Below are positions 1 through 7,148 of a DNA stretch of 11,458 bases, piece by piece; within the stretch, counting starts at the first letter, position 1, and each line of letters begins with the position of its first letter. The position numbers and the translations under genes were made by a program. Source of the stretch: JBFWWW01 sp050245975 (GTDB lineage Bacteria > Pseudomonadota > Alphaproteobacteria > Rhizobiales > Hyphomicrobiaceae); contig JBFWWW010000129.1 of NCBI GenBank assembly GCA_050245975.1, positions 1 to 11,458 on the forward strand. Direction: 5' to 3'. The notes below the pieces were generated by a model that was not told the DNA's origin, searched no databases, and saw only the letters and a program-made list of their open reading frames with translations.

Positions 1-43
1 AAACATAAATCAGCCAAGCCGAAAGTCCGAGCAGCGCGCGCAT
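1..43 (-). CDS. ABC transporter permease, second subunit (partial, N-terminus only)
   Basis: Only the first 14 codons are present: an ATG at the 43 end reads MRALLGLSAWLIYV and runs off the window. The start lies 4 bases after the stop of the preceding permease gene, in the same direction. The short charged start followed by a hydrophobic stretch is what a PotC/YdcV-type inner-membrane permease looks like at its N-terminus. Importers of this class normally need two different permease subunits, and only one other is encoded here. The call therefore rests on operon position plus a hydrophobic N-terminus; no domain can be checked. If correct, it pairs with the upstream permease to form the membrane channel. 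Confidence 0.6.
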   Translation of the reverse strand, partial: MRALLGLSAWLIYV

Positions 44-47
44 CGCC

Positions 48-875
48 TCAGCCTCCCGCCGCGTGCAGGCTCTGACGCATCTTGAAAATGCGCGTCGCGA
101 TCGCCGTCAGCGCCACGATCAGAACCAGTGTCAGGATCGACGCGGCGAAGCCCGGCCCTTCGTGATAGAAGATCATGATCTCCTGATGCACGTATCCGCC
201 GAGCGTGAGCTGGCGTGGGCCGCCGATCATGATCGGCGTAACGAAGCTGCCCATGTTGAGAACGAACGTCAGCATGCCGGCGGCAAACACGCCCGGCAGC
301 GTGAGCGGCAGGATGACGGACGTGAACACCTTGTAGGCGGTCGCGCCGAGGCTGGAGGACGCCCGCAGCAGGGCCGGATTGATGTTGTCGAACGATGCCA
401 GGATGCTGAGAACGGCATAGGGCAGATGCACGTGGATGAGTGCGATCACCACGCCGGTCACCGTATAGAGAAGCCGCGAATTGCTCACCCCGAGCGCATC
501 AAGCGCATGAGCGATCGCTCCGGATGAACCGAACAGCAGCATCCAGCCGAATGTCCGGACGACGACGCTGATCAGCAGTGGCGAGATCACGATGAGGGTC
601 AGGACGGCTCGCATGCGCGGCGTGCTGACCCACATGTGGAAGGCGACCACATAGGCCAGCACGACCGAAATGGCCGAGGCTAGAAGGCTGAGCCAGACCG
701 TGCGCGTCAGAATGATATGAAACAGCGGGTCTTGGAGAACGGTCGCGTAGTTCTCGTATAGCGTCGCTCCCGCGGTAAAGCTGAGCCACACCACATAGGC
801 CAGAGCCATTGCGAAGACCGTAACGTTGAGCCCTGCGAGCGGCGTGTTCAAGAGGAGAGCGTCGCGCAGCTTCAT
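48..875 (-). CDS. ABC transporter permease, PotB-like (first subunit)
   Basis: This 275-residue inner-membrane protein has about six hydrophobic segments (around residues 15-35, 60-80, 90-112, 137-160, 190-212 and 245-262). A binding-protein-dependent permease EAA loop spans about 171-196. There the invariant Gly (G177) and the Ile-Leu-Pro (188-190) are kept, while the leading EAA reads R-A-S. Length and layout fit PotB/YdcU-type permeases that form half of the channel for a periplasmic-binding-protein importer. The ATG overlaps the ATPase stop by four bases (ATGA), and a GGAGG lies 7 bases upstream inside the ATPase gene, so translation is likely coupled. Polyamine-type homology does not settle the substrate; the operon context argues for an organic acid or sugar-acid-like solute. 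Confidence 0.9.
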   Translation of the reverse strand: MKLRDALLLNTPLAGLNVTVFAMALAYVVWLSFTAGATLYENYATVLQDPLFHIILTRTVWLSLLASAISVVLAYVVAFHMWVSTPRMRAVLTLIVISPLLISVVVRTFGWMLLFGSSGAIAHALDALGVSNSRLLYTVTGVVIALIHVHLPYAVLSILASFDNINPALLRASSSLGATAYKVFTSVILPLTLPGVFAAGMLTFVLNMGSFVTPIMIGGPRQLTLGGYVHQEIMIFYHEGPGFAASILTLVLIVALTAIATRIFKMRQSLHAAGG

Positions 876-2023
876 GCCGCCGCCTCCGCCGCCAGCACGA
901 GCGCCTCGCCCGACGGCCAGCCGAGCTCGACGCGATCGCCGGCGTTCAGGCGGACGGGCAGCGGCGAGTCTATATTGATACGCCTGCCGCTTCCCTGGAC
1001 CTCGACGATGTAACGGACTTTTGCGCCGAGAAACTGCACGACGGCGACTTCGCCCGCGAGCATCGCCGCCCCTCTGCCGTTGCCGACCGGCGTCGCTTCG
1101 ATACTGTCCGGCCGCAGCACAAGGAGCACGCGCGCACCGGACACAAGTTTGGATTTGGGCGCTGCACCTTGCACCACGACGCCATCAGCCAGACGCACGG
1201 ATGCCATGCCGCCCGCCATGTCGACGAGCGTGCCCTCGAGCAGGTTGTTCTCGCCAACGAACCCCGCGACGAAGGCATTGGCCGGATTGCGGTAGATGCG
1301 CTCCGGCGTGTCGATCTGCTGCAGCGCTCCCTGGTCCATCACCGCAACGATGTCGCCGATCGCCAGCGCCTCTTCCTGATCGTGCGTGACCATGACCGCG
1401 GTGATGCCGTGCCGCAGCTGGATGGCGCGGATGTCGTCGCGAATCTGGCGTCGAAGCTTGGTATCGAGCGCGCTCAACGGCTCGTCGAGAAGAAGCAGGC
1501 GCGGCGCCAGCACAAGCGCGCGGGCAAGCGCAACACGCTGCTGCTCGCCGCCGGAGAGTTGGGCCGGATAAGATGCCTCGCGGCCCGACAGTCCGATCAT
1601 CTCCAGCATGCGTGTGAGCTTGGACTTCTGCTCGGCAGCCGGCACTTTGCGCAGGCTAAGGCCATAGAGGATGTTCTCCTCCATGGTGAGGTGCGGAAAG
1701 AGCGTGTTCGCCTGGAACACCATGCCGAAATTGCGCCGGTGGGTGGGCACCGCCGTCAGATCCTGACCTTCGACGAGCACCCGGCCACTGTCCGGCGCGG
1801 TGAACCCCGCGATGATGTTGAGCGTGGTCGACTTCCCCGAGCCCGACGGCCCCAGCAGCACAAGCAGCTTGCCGCGCGGCACGGCCAGGTTGAGATCGCG
1901 CGCCCCCCAGCGCTGACCGAAGCGCTTGTTGATGCCGATCAGCTCGAGCCCCGGAGACGCCGACCCGGGAACGACACCGGCAGCTCCGGCAGCGGACTGA
2001 CCCGCCGGATCATGGGAAGACAT
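872..2023 (-). CDS. ABC transporter ATP-binding protein, PotA/CysA-type with C-terminal TOBE domain
   Basis: This is the cytoplasmic ATPase that powers the importer. Counting from the ATG at 2023 (383 residues), all nucleotide-binding motifs are intact: Walker A GPSGSGKST at 58-66, Q-loop Q104, signature LSGGEQQ at 156-162, Walker B LLLLDEP at 176-182 and H-loop H214 in VTHDQEE. The C-terminal third is the beta-rich TOBE region typical of the MalK/PotA class. An in-frame GTG at 2074, only 3 bases after the solute-binding-protein stop, would add 17 residues. Neither start has a strong ribosome site. The ATG was chosen because the extension is not family-like, but the GTG start cannot be excluded. 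The 3' end overlaps the permease start by four bases. Confidence 0.93.
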   Translation of the reverse strand: MSSHDPAGQSAAGAAGVVPGSASPGLELIGINKRFGQRWGARDLNLAVPRGKLLVLLGPSGSGKSTTLNIIAGFTAPDSGRVLVEGQDLTAVPTHRRNFGMVFQANTLFPHLTMEENILYGLSLRKVPAAEQKSKLTRMLEMIGLSGREASYPAQLSGGEQQRVALARALVLAPRLLLLDEPLSALDTKLRRQIRDDIRAIQLRHGITAVMVTHDQEEALAIGDIVAVMDQGALQQIDTPERIYRNPANAFVAGFVGENNLLEGTLVDMAGGMASVRLADGVVVQGAAPKSKLVSGARVLLVLRPDSIEATPVGNGRGAAMLAGEVAVVQFLGAKVRYIVEVQGSGRRINIDSPLPVRLNAGDRVELGWPSGEALVLAAEAAA

Positions 2024-2077
2024 GGCGATGACCTGGCGTCCTGGAAAGTCGCGGAAACGAGCCGTAGCCGACACGGT

Positions 2078-3130
2078 CTACTGTCCGATCTGCAGCCGGC
2101 GCTCCCAGCCCTTGTACTCCTTCTGGATGAACTTCCAATCCATCGGTACGGCGTGAACGGTTTGACCCAGTCGATCCTTCACCTTCGCCGAACCCTTCTG
2201 CAGGAGCGCGGCCGACTTCTGGTTGACGGGGAAGCGCGACACCGTTTCAGCTTCGAGCGCCTGGATTTCGGGGCTGATGTGCCAGTTCACCCAGTTGTAG
2301 GCGGCGGTCTGGTTCGGGCAGTTCTTGATGATGGCCCAGTGCGAGGCGACGGGGAAACTGCCTTCCTTCGGGTGGATGAACTTCAAGGGCGCGCCGGCAT
2401 CGATGGCCTGCCAGACGTACGAACTGGAGAACGCGGCGATCCAGGCGTCGGTCTGCGTCAGGAGCTGGGTCATGGCCGCGGGGCTGCTGCCCCAGAGAAT
2501 GTCGGGACCGGCTTTGACGACACGGTCCATCACCGCCGCCGCGCCCCGCTGGTCGGCTCCTTTTTCCATGACGGCGGCGAGGCCTGCGACCGTCACCTGG
2601 CCGTAGCTGTCCGCCGGTGATTCAAGGGCGACCTTGCCCTTGTACTCGGGCTTGAAAAGATCGGACCAGGAGGTGGGCGGGGTGAAGCCCTTGTCGGCAA
2701 AAATCTTCTCGTTGTACGTGATGCCGATGTAGTCGACGCTCTTGGGAACGGCGAAATTCTCCGGATCGACGAGCGACTGGTCGATGTCCTTCAGGTTCGG
2801 GATCTTGGCGTAGTCGAGCTTCTCGTAAAGGCCGAGCCGCTCGCCCTCCGTCTGGATCGTCGGGATCGTCCAAAGGACACAGGTCTTGGGGCTCGCACCT
2901 TCAGCCCTGACCTTCGCCAGCGCGGGACCTGACGTATCGACGGTGAACGTCACCTTCGTGCCGAACTGCTTCTCGAACATCGGCCCGAGCTTCTGGATGT
3001 AGAAATCGCCGAGCTGACCGCCGCGAATGGCGACGATCAACTCATCGGCAAGCGCCGGCCATGACGCGAAGACCGCGGCAGCGGCAAGGACCGCTGCCGG
3101 CACGCGCGCGGATTTTCCAGACAGTCTCAC
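2078..3130 (-). CDS. Periplasmic solute-binding protein of the ABC importer (PotD-like, family 1 type)
   Basis: This 350-residue protein has a Sec signal peptide: a basic start (MRLSGKSAR), a hydrophobic Ala/Val core at about 10-24 and a PALA|DE cleavage site after residue 28. The mature part begins with the beta-strand ELIVAIRGG and follows the type II periplasmic-binding fold, with NEKIF and W-S-D-L-F-K-P-E-Y-K-G-K segments characteristic of PotD/AfuA-like proteins. It should capture the substrate in the periplasm and deliver it to the two permeases. The start is GTG, supported by GAGGAGA (3138-3144) 7 bases upstream. Two cysteines (KTCVLW and KNCPNQ segments) could form a disulfide. It lies 45 bases after the DUF296 gene, a larger gap than most in the operon. 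Substrate unknown. Confidence 0.92.
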   Translation of the reverse strand: MRLSGKSARVPAAVLAAAAVFASWPALADELIVAIRGGQLGDFYIQKLGPMFEKQFGTKVTFTVDTSGPALAKVRAEGASPKTCVLWTIPTIQTEGERLGLYEKLDYAKIPNLKDIDQSLVDPENFAVPKSVDYIGITYNEKIFADKGFTPPTSWSDLFKPEYKGKVALESPADSYGQVTVAGLAAVMEKGADQRGAAAVMDRVVKAGPDILWGSSPAAMTQLLTQTDAWIAAFSSSYVWQAIDAGAPLKFIHPKEGSFPVASHWAIIKNCPNQTAAYNWVNWHISPEIQALEAETVSRFPVNQKSAALLQKGSAKVKDRLGQTVHAVPMDWKFIQKEYKGWERRLQIGQ

Positions 3131-3175
3131 GGAAGCGTCTCCTCGTTTTTTCGTTGGTGGATGGTGCTGCAGCTC

Positions 3176-3742
3176 TCAGGCCGGACCGAGCGAATGGAAG
3201 CGATGGCCTTCGGCGAAGCCCGGCGTCACGAAGGACTTGTCGGACACCAGCTCGAGCCGCACGCCAGAAACCTTGGCGATCGCGATCGTGAAATGCGAGA
3301 CGTGATGCGGCGAGAGCACCGTGCAGCCTTCCACCAGGTGGCCGCAGACGGTTTTCGTCCCATCGTGCGCGCCCACTGTGATGGTGAGATGGACGTGCAG
3401 ATAGGGGCTGTTGGCGAGGTCCTTGGCAAAGATGCCGCCGCTGTTGCTCTGCCGGAAGCGACCGATGATCCCGTGGCCGCTGCATTCGAAGGGTCCCTCG
3501 AAATCCACAACGACGGGATGTCCGTCCTTGGAGAGCTCGGTGGACAGAAGCTGCAGCTTCGCGCGTTCCAGAGCGCCCGTGATCGACATGATCACGCCGG
3601 CCTGGATGTCGTTCTCGTCGCAGATGCGCTTGATCTCATGGTAGAGATCCGCGCTCGGCTTCAGACGACTGAAGACGATGGACTCGACCTTGCCGACGAC
3701 ATCGTCGGCTTCGATCGGCTGTGCGGCGGTCTTTTCCTGCAT
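3176..3742 (-). CDS. PPC (PCC) domain protein, DUF296 family
   Basis: The whole 188-residue protein matches the plants-and-prokaryotes conserved (PPC/DUF296) fold. The N-terminal strand and helix FSRLKPSADLYHEIKRICDEN is followed by AGVIMSITGALERAKLQLL, FEGPFEC, YLHVHLTI and GHLVEGC. Bacterial members are small trimeric proteins of uncertain function; in plants the domain occurs in AT-hook DNA-binding proteins. H116, H118 and H135 are the conserved internal histidines that bind a metal in some structures (recalled, not checked), so a metalloenzyme role is plausible. No AT-hook or other DNA-binding segment is present. The start has AGAGG 5 bases upstream, inside the end of the aldolase gene region. 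Its place between the aldolase and transporter genes implies a role in the same pathway, perhaps a lyase, hydrolase or sensor. The function is not known. Confidence 0.88.
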   Translation of the reverse strand: MQEKTAAQPIEADDVVGKVESIVFSRLKPSADLYHEIKRICDENDIQAGVIMSITGALERAKLQLLSTELSKDGHPVVVDFEGPFECSGHGIIGRFRQSNSGGIFAKDLANSPYLHVHLTITVGAHDGTKTVCGHLVEGCTVLSPHHVSHFTIAIAKVSGVRLELVSDKSFVTPGFAEGHRFHSLGPA

Positions 3743-3752
3743 GGCGTGCCTC

Positions 3753-4571
3753 TCAGGTCCGGGTCGGTTTGCCGGGGTGGGACTTCAGGACGTCGTCCAC
3801 CCCCGTGATGATCTGCGCGCACGCCTCGCCGAAAATGCGCAAGTCGGCGGTGCAGGCGAGGAACGTGTGCCCCAGGTCGAGCAGGGCCTTCGCCGAGCCG
3901 ACATTCGGGTAAAAGAACGGCTGGCCGACAGCGACGCCATGTGCGCGCGCGACCTTGGTCACATGCGCCACCGCCTCCTTGACGCGCGGTGCGTCGTGGC
4001 GGAATTCGCCCATGTCCATCGCCATGTCGGTGGTGCCGAGATAGACGGCATCGACGCCGGGCACCGAGACGATCTCCTCGATGTTGTCGATAGCCTTGCG
4101 ATCCTCGAGCAGGAGGACGACCGTGACCTCGTCGTTGGCCGTGCGCCAGTAGTCCTCGTCGCGCGGGCGCGTCGCGTAATACTTCACGGACCGGACATGC
4201 GGGCACGTGCCGCGCAGGCCGACCGGCGGATAGCGCGTCGCGCTCACCGCGAGCTGGGCGGAGGCCTTGTCGTTGACGTGCGGCACGATGATCCCGGCCG
4301 CGCCGGAATCAAGCACCTTCATGATCATGACAGGATCGTTCTTCGGCACGCGCACCAGCGGCACGACGCCCGACGTCTCGGCAGCGCGCAACAAGTTCTC
4401 GAGCGCGAACGTGTCGTAGGGACCGATCGGCGCATGCTCGCAATCGACCAGCACCCAGTCGAAGCCTGAATGGCCGATGATCTCGACGATGGCCGGGCTC
4501 GCCGAATAGCTGTGGGTGCCGAGACAGACCTTGCCGCTCCTGAGTTTTTCGCGGAATTGCTTGCGGTTCAT
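3753..4571 (-). CDS. HpcH/HpaI-family aldolase (class II, 2-keto-3-deoxy acid type)
   Basis: This 272-residue cytoplasmic enzyme belongs to the metal-dependent pyruvate/oxoacid aldolases that split 4-hydroxy-2-oxo acids into pyruvate (or a related oxoacid) and an aldehyde. Family landmarks in order: DCEHAP at 43-48 with the catalytic-type H46; VPLVRVP with R74, which binds the oxoacid carboxylate; GAAGIIVPHV around 90-99; RYPPVGLRG at 113-121; metal ligand E156 in LLLEDRKA; and D182 in LGTTDMAMDMG. The usual G-P-x-D-L before the second metal ligand reads G-T-T-D-M here, so this is not a standard HpaI or RhmA. The ATG overlaps the SDR stop by four bases. The neighbouring aldehyde dehydrogenase is a natural consumer of the aldehyde product. 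Exact substrate unresolved. Confidence 0.9.
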   Translation of the reverse strand: MNRKQFREKLRSGKVCLGTHSYSASPAIVEIIGHSGFDWVLVDCEHAPIGPYDTFALENLLRAAETSGVVPLVRVPKNDPVMIMKVLDSGAAGIIVPHVNDKASAQLAVSATRYPPVGLRGTCPHVRSVKYYATRPRDEDYWRTANDEVTVVLLLEDRKAIDNIEEIVSVPGVDAVYLGTTDMAMDMGEFRHDAPRVKEAVAHVTKVARAHGVAVGQPFFYPNVGSAKALLDLGHTFLACTADLRIFGEACAQIITGVDDVLKSHPGKPTRT

Positions 4572-5614
4572 GCGCGCGCCTTTGCTTTTGTGGCCCGTGT
4601 CTCCGCTTCCTCGCGCCAGCGCAGAAGACGGCCGATGCCTTCTCTCATCTTCACTTTCGGCGTCCAGCCGATGGTCCGCTCCGCCAGCGCGTGATCGATG
4701 ACGAAGGCACCGCCGGAAGTCAGGCGCACCTTGCCGGCTGCCGGCTTGACATGCTCAGGTTCGACCGTGCTTCCCGACAGCTCCGTCACGAGCTTCACCA
4801 GCTCCAGCGTGGTGATCGGCTCCGGACCCGAGACATTGACCGCGACATTGCAGGCATCCGATTCAAAGGCCTGCGCGTTGGCGTTGGCGAGATCGCCGAC
4901 ATAGATGAAGTGCTTCGTCTCCGAGCCGTCACCGATGACCTGCGGACGTTCGCCGCGCCGGACCTTGTCGTGCGTCTCGATGATGTAAAGAGCATTGGCC
5001 GCGCGGTAGTGCTGGCGCTCGCCGTAGACCGTCGAGTAACGCAACACCACGTACGGGAGGCCGTGCTCGCGGTATGCGACGCGGCAAAGCTGTTCGCCGA
5101 TGATCTTGGATGCCCCGTACATGATCGCGCCTTCCGGCGCGCCGGCACTGTGAAACGGCGTGTCCTCCCTCAGATACCCGATGACGCCCGGCCCGTAGCC
5201 GTAGACCGCGTTGGACGATGCAAAGACCAGCTTGTCGGCACCGCACACGGCCGCGGCCTCGATCACGTTCTGCGCGCCGCGAATGTTGACGTCGAGACCC
5301 GTCCACGGATCGCTGTGCATCGAGATCGACATCATCGCCGCCAGATGCAGCACGCCATTGACGCCCTTCATGGCGTCGAGGAGTTGCGGCAGGCGCATGA
5401 TGTCCGCGGTAACGAGACGGATGCGCCTGTCGCTCATCAGATGCTCGACGGCATCCTTCGAGCCGAGCGAGAAATTGTCGAGCAGGATGACCTCGCCCGC
5501 GCCGCGTTGCAGCAGGACCTCGGCCGTTGCCGAACCGACAAGGCTTGCTCCACCGACAATGAGGAAGCGATTGCCGGCAACAGGAAGGGCGCTGGATTTT
5601 TTTTCGGTTGTCAT
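4568..5614 (-). CDS. NAD-dependent epimerase/dehydratase-family protein (extended SDR)
   Basis: This 348-residue extended short-chain dehydrogenase resembles UDP-glucose 4-epimerase. The Rossmann motif reads GGASLVG at 21-27, so the middle Gly of GxxGxxG is Ser24. Asp46 at the end of strand 2 favours NAD(H). The catalytic set is present: Ser133/Ser134 in FASSNAVYG and YGASK with Y166 and K170. The substrate-binding C-terminal part includes LRYSTVYGERQ and HFIYVGDLA. In nucleotide-sugar pathways such enzymes act on NDP-sugars, but among catabolic genes it may instead oxidise or epimerise the free imported compound, as uronate dehydrogenase does within the same superfamily. The start ATG overlaps the aldehyde dehydrogenase stop (ATGA); the open frame continues upstream, but only inside that gene. 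Codons 4-6 contain a run of eight A. Confidence 0.9.
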   Translation of the reverse strand: MTTEKKSSALPVAGNRFLIVGGASLVGSATAEVLLQRGAGEVILLDNFSLGSKDAVEHLMSDRRIRLVTADIMRLPQLLDAMKGVNGVLHLAAMMSISMHSDPWTGLDVNIRGAQNVIEAAAVCGADKLVFASSNAVYGYGPGVIGYLREDTPFHSAGAPEGAIMYGASKIIGEQLCRVAYREHGLPYVVLRYSTVYGERQHYRAANALYIIETHDKVRRGERPQVIGDGSETKHFIYVGDLANANAQAFESDACNVAVNVSGPEPITTLELVKLVTELSGSTVEPEHVKPAAGKVRLTSGGAFVIDHALAERTIGWTPKVKMREGIGRLLRWREEAETRATKAKARA

Positions 5615-7056
5615 CTTGAGATCGAGAACGGTTGCGCGTGCAGTCCGAAATACATGCTCTTCACCTGGCCATAGAGACGAAGCCCGTCGACCCCCTTCTC
5701 CCGCCCGATGCCGCTGTCCTTGAAGCCGCCGAACGGCGAGGAGATGCTCGACTGCTTGTAGGTGTTGATCCAGACCGAGCCCGCCTCCAGCGCACGGCCG
5801 ACGCGCCAGGCGCGCTTGAAGTCTTCTGTCCAGATGCCGCACGCAAGGCCATAGGGCGTGCTGTTGGCCTTCTCGATCAGGTCCGCCTCGTCGCTGAACG
5901 GCAGGGCGACGAGCACCGGCCCGAAAATCTCCTCCTGGCAGAGCCGTGCATCGGCGGCGAGCCCGTCGATGACGGTCGGGCTGTAGTAGGCGCCGCGTGC
6001 CAGATCGCCATCCGTCGGCACGTCGCCGCCGGCCAGAACGCGGCCGCCCTGCTTGAGGCCATCGCCGACGTGCCGGGCCACCTTGTCGCGATGGCGGAAC
6101 GAAGCGAGTGGTCCAACTTCGACGTCGGGAGCATCGGGCGCCGCGACTCGGACCGCCCGGGCCCGCTTGGCAAGCGCTTCGACGACACGCTCGTAGGCAC
6201 TCTGCTCCACGAACAAGCGCGACCCCGCCACGCAGCTCTGGCCGGAGGAGCCGAAAATGCCCGACGCCACGGCGGCGACGGCATGCTCCATGTTGGCATC
6301 GGCGAAGACAACGTGCGGCGATTTCCCGCCAAGCTCCAAAGCCACGGGGATCAGCCGCTCGCCGGCAATCCGTCCGATCGCGCGTCCGGTCTCGGTCCCG
6401 CCGGTGAAGGAAACCATGCGCACGCCGGGATGCGCGACGAGTGCGGCTCCAATTGTTTCGCCCGTCCCCTGCACCACCTGCAACTGTCCCTCCGGCAGGC
6501 CCGCCTCGGCGCAAATCTTCAGTAGCTCCGGCGCCAGCAGCGGTGTCTCCTCAGACGGCTTGAGGATCACCGCATTGCCGGCCGCGAGCGCAGGCGCAAC
6601 CTTCTGCGCCTCGGTCATGATGGGCGAGTTCCAGGGTGTGATGGCTGCAACGACGCCGTAAGGCTCGAGCACGGTGAGCGACACGTAGTCGCCCCGCGGC
6701 GGCGTCACCTCGGTCTCATGCGTCTCGACGACGCCCGCGTAGTAGCGGAAGGCACCGGCGGCGGCATCGATCATCGCCCGGCACTCGGCAAGGGGCTTGC
6801 CGTTGTCGAGCATCTGCAGGCGCGCCAAACGCTCCTTGTCGGCCAGCAGGCGCCGCGCCACCTCGTGCAGAACGGCGGCCTTGCGGTCGGGCCGCATCTG
6901 CGACCATCCGGAGCGCCGGAAGGCAGTCCAAGCCCGCTCGACGATCCCGTCGATCTCCCGGGGACGCAGCACCGACACCGAGCCAACGGCCTCGCCATTC
7001 GCCGGATTGATGCTGATCAATCGATCGTCGGCCCTGGAAGCCTGTTTTCCCGCCAT
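5611..7056 (-). CDS. NAD(P)-dependent aldehyde dehydrogenase
   Basis: From the ATG at 7056 this is a 481-residue classical ALDH, the usual length for the superfamily. All key residues are visible: the Asn of PWNSP (N143) for the oxyanion, Lys of KPSEE (K166) for the cofactor, FTGGTETG at 217-224, general base E241 in LELGGKSP, nucleophile C275 in GQSC, and EEIFGP with E376. It should oxidise an aldehyde to the carboxylic acid with NAD(P)+, most simply the aldehyde released by the aldolase two genes downstream. It is the first gene of the operon. An in-frame GTG at 7065 would add MPR, but AAAGGGTG at 7063-7070 sits correctly as the ribosome site for the ATG. ALDH homology alone cannot set the substrate (semialdehyde, lactaldehyde and betaine-aldehyde types look alike). 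Confidence 0.95.
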   Translation of the reverse strand: MAGKQASRADDRLISINPANGEAVGSVSVLRPREIDGIVERAWTAFRRSGWSQMRPDRKAAVLHEVARRLLADKERLARLQMLDNGKPLAECRAMIDAAAGAFRYYAGVVETHETEVTPPRGDYVSLTVLEPYGVVAAITPWNSPIMTEAQKVAPALAAGNAVILKPSEETPLLAPELLKICAEAGLPEGQLQVVQGTGETIGAALVAHPGVRMVSFTGGTETGRAIGRIAGERLIPVALELGGKSPHVVFADANMEHAVAAVASGIFGSSGQSCVAGSRLFVEQSAYERVVEALAKRARAVRVAAPDAPDVEVGPLASFRHRDKVARHVGDGLKQGGRVLAGGDVPTDGDLARGAYYSPTVIDGLAADARLCQEEIFGPVLVALPFSDEADLIEKANSTPYGLACGIWTEDFKRAWRVGRALEAGSVWINTYKQSSISSPFGGFKDSGIGREKGVDGLRLYGQVKSMYFGLHAQPFSISR

Positions 7057-7062
7057 GCGCGG

Positions 7063-7070
7063 CACCCTTT
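7063..7070 (-). promoter_or_regulatory. Ribosome binding site deciding the aldehyde dehydrogenase start
   Basis: On the minus strand AAAGGGTG is followed by 6 bases and then ATG at 7056. It overlaps the alternative GTG start at 7065, which itself has no Shine-Dalgarno-like sequence at a usable distance. This favours the ATG. Confidence 0.5.
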
Positions 7071-7108
7071 CGGTTTGCGGTGCCGACGTTTATGCCAATT
7101 GCCTCTTT

Positions 7109-7136
7109 TTGGCGCCAGAACGCAGATGCTGATAAC
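7109..7136 (+). promoter_or_regulatory. Putative promoter of the GntR regulator gene
   Basis: TTGGCG (7109-7114), a 16-base spacer and GATAAC (7131-7136) each match four of six positions of the sigma-70 consensus. The predicted transcription start falls at about 7142-7144, only a few bases before the ATG at 7147, so the message would be nearly leaderless. This is a prediction from spacing and consensus only; the 90-base divergent gap offers few alternatives in this direction. Confidence 0.35.
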
Positions 7137-7148
7137 ATTATCGATAAT
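7131..7148. promoter_or_regulatory. Overlapping GATAA/TTATC inverted repeats, candidate operator for the GntR/FCD regulator
   Basis: GATAACATTATC (7131-7142) and the perfect palindrome ATTATCGATAAT (7137-7148) share a central TTATC half-site, giving three alternating half-sites. The block covers the putative -10 box, the predicted transcription start and the first bases of the regulator's ATG. GntR/FCD proteins usually bind short inverted repeats in the divergent gap beside their own gene, so autoregulation and control of the divergent catabolic operon are both plausible. Binding by this protein is inferred. Confidence 0.45.

Noticed and set aside
1169..2620. A 483-codon plus-strand open frame opposite the ABC ATPase and binding-protein genes
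   Set aside because: It is a GC-rich shadow frame. It is Arg/His/Asp-heavy with no recognisable domain and lies opposite two genes with intact family motifs.
3131..3175. T-rich stretch between the DUF296 gene and the binding-protein gene as a possible terminator
   Set aside because: The T run is on the plus strand while the genes are on the minus strand, where it is an A run. No stable GC hairpin precedes it, and the segment instead holds the ribosome site of the binding-protein gene.
4691..5674. A 327-codon plus-strand open frame opposite the SDR gene
   Set aside because: It has shadow composition (very rich in Arg, Asp, His and Val), no ribosome site and no domain, while the opposite strand encodes a complete SDR.
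5615..6514. Long in-frame extension upstream of the SDR start
   Set aside because: The extension lies entirely inside the aldehyde dehydrogenase gene in another frame and is low-complexity Arg/Gly. The ATGA overlap gives the natural start at 5614.
5611..7056. Naming the aldehyde dehydrogenase as a betaine-aldehyde, aminobutyraldehyde or succinate-semialdehyde enzyme
   Set aside because: The visible motifs are common to the whole superfamily and the neighbours do not single out any of these substrates.
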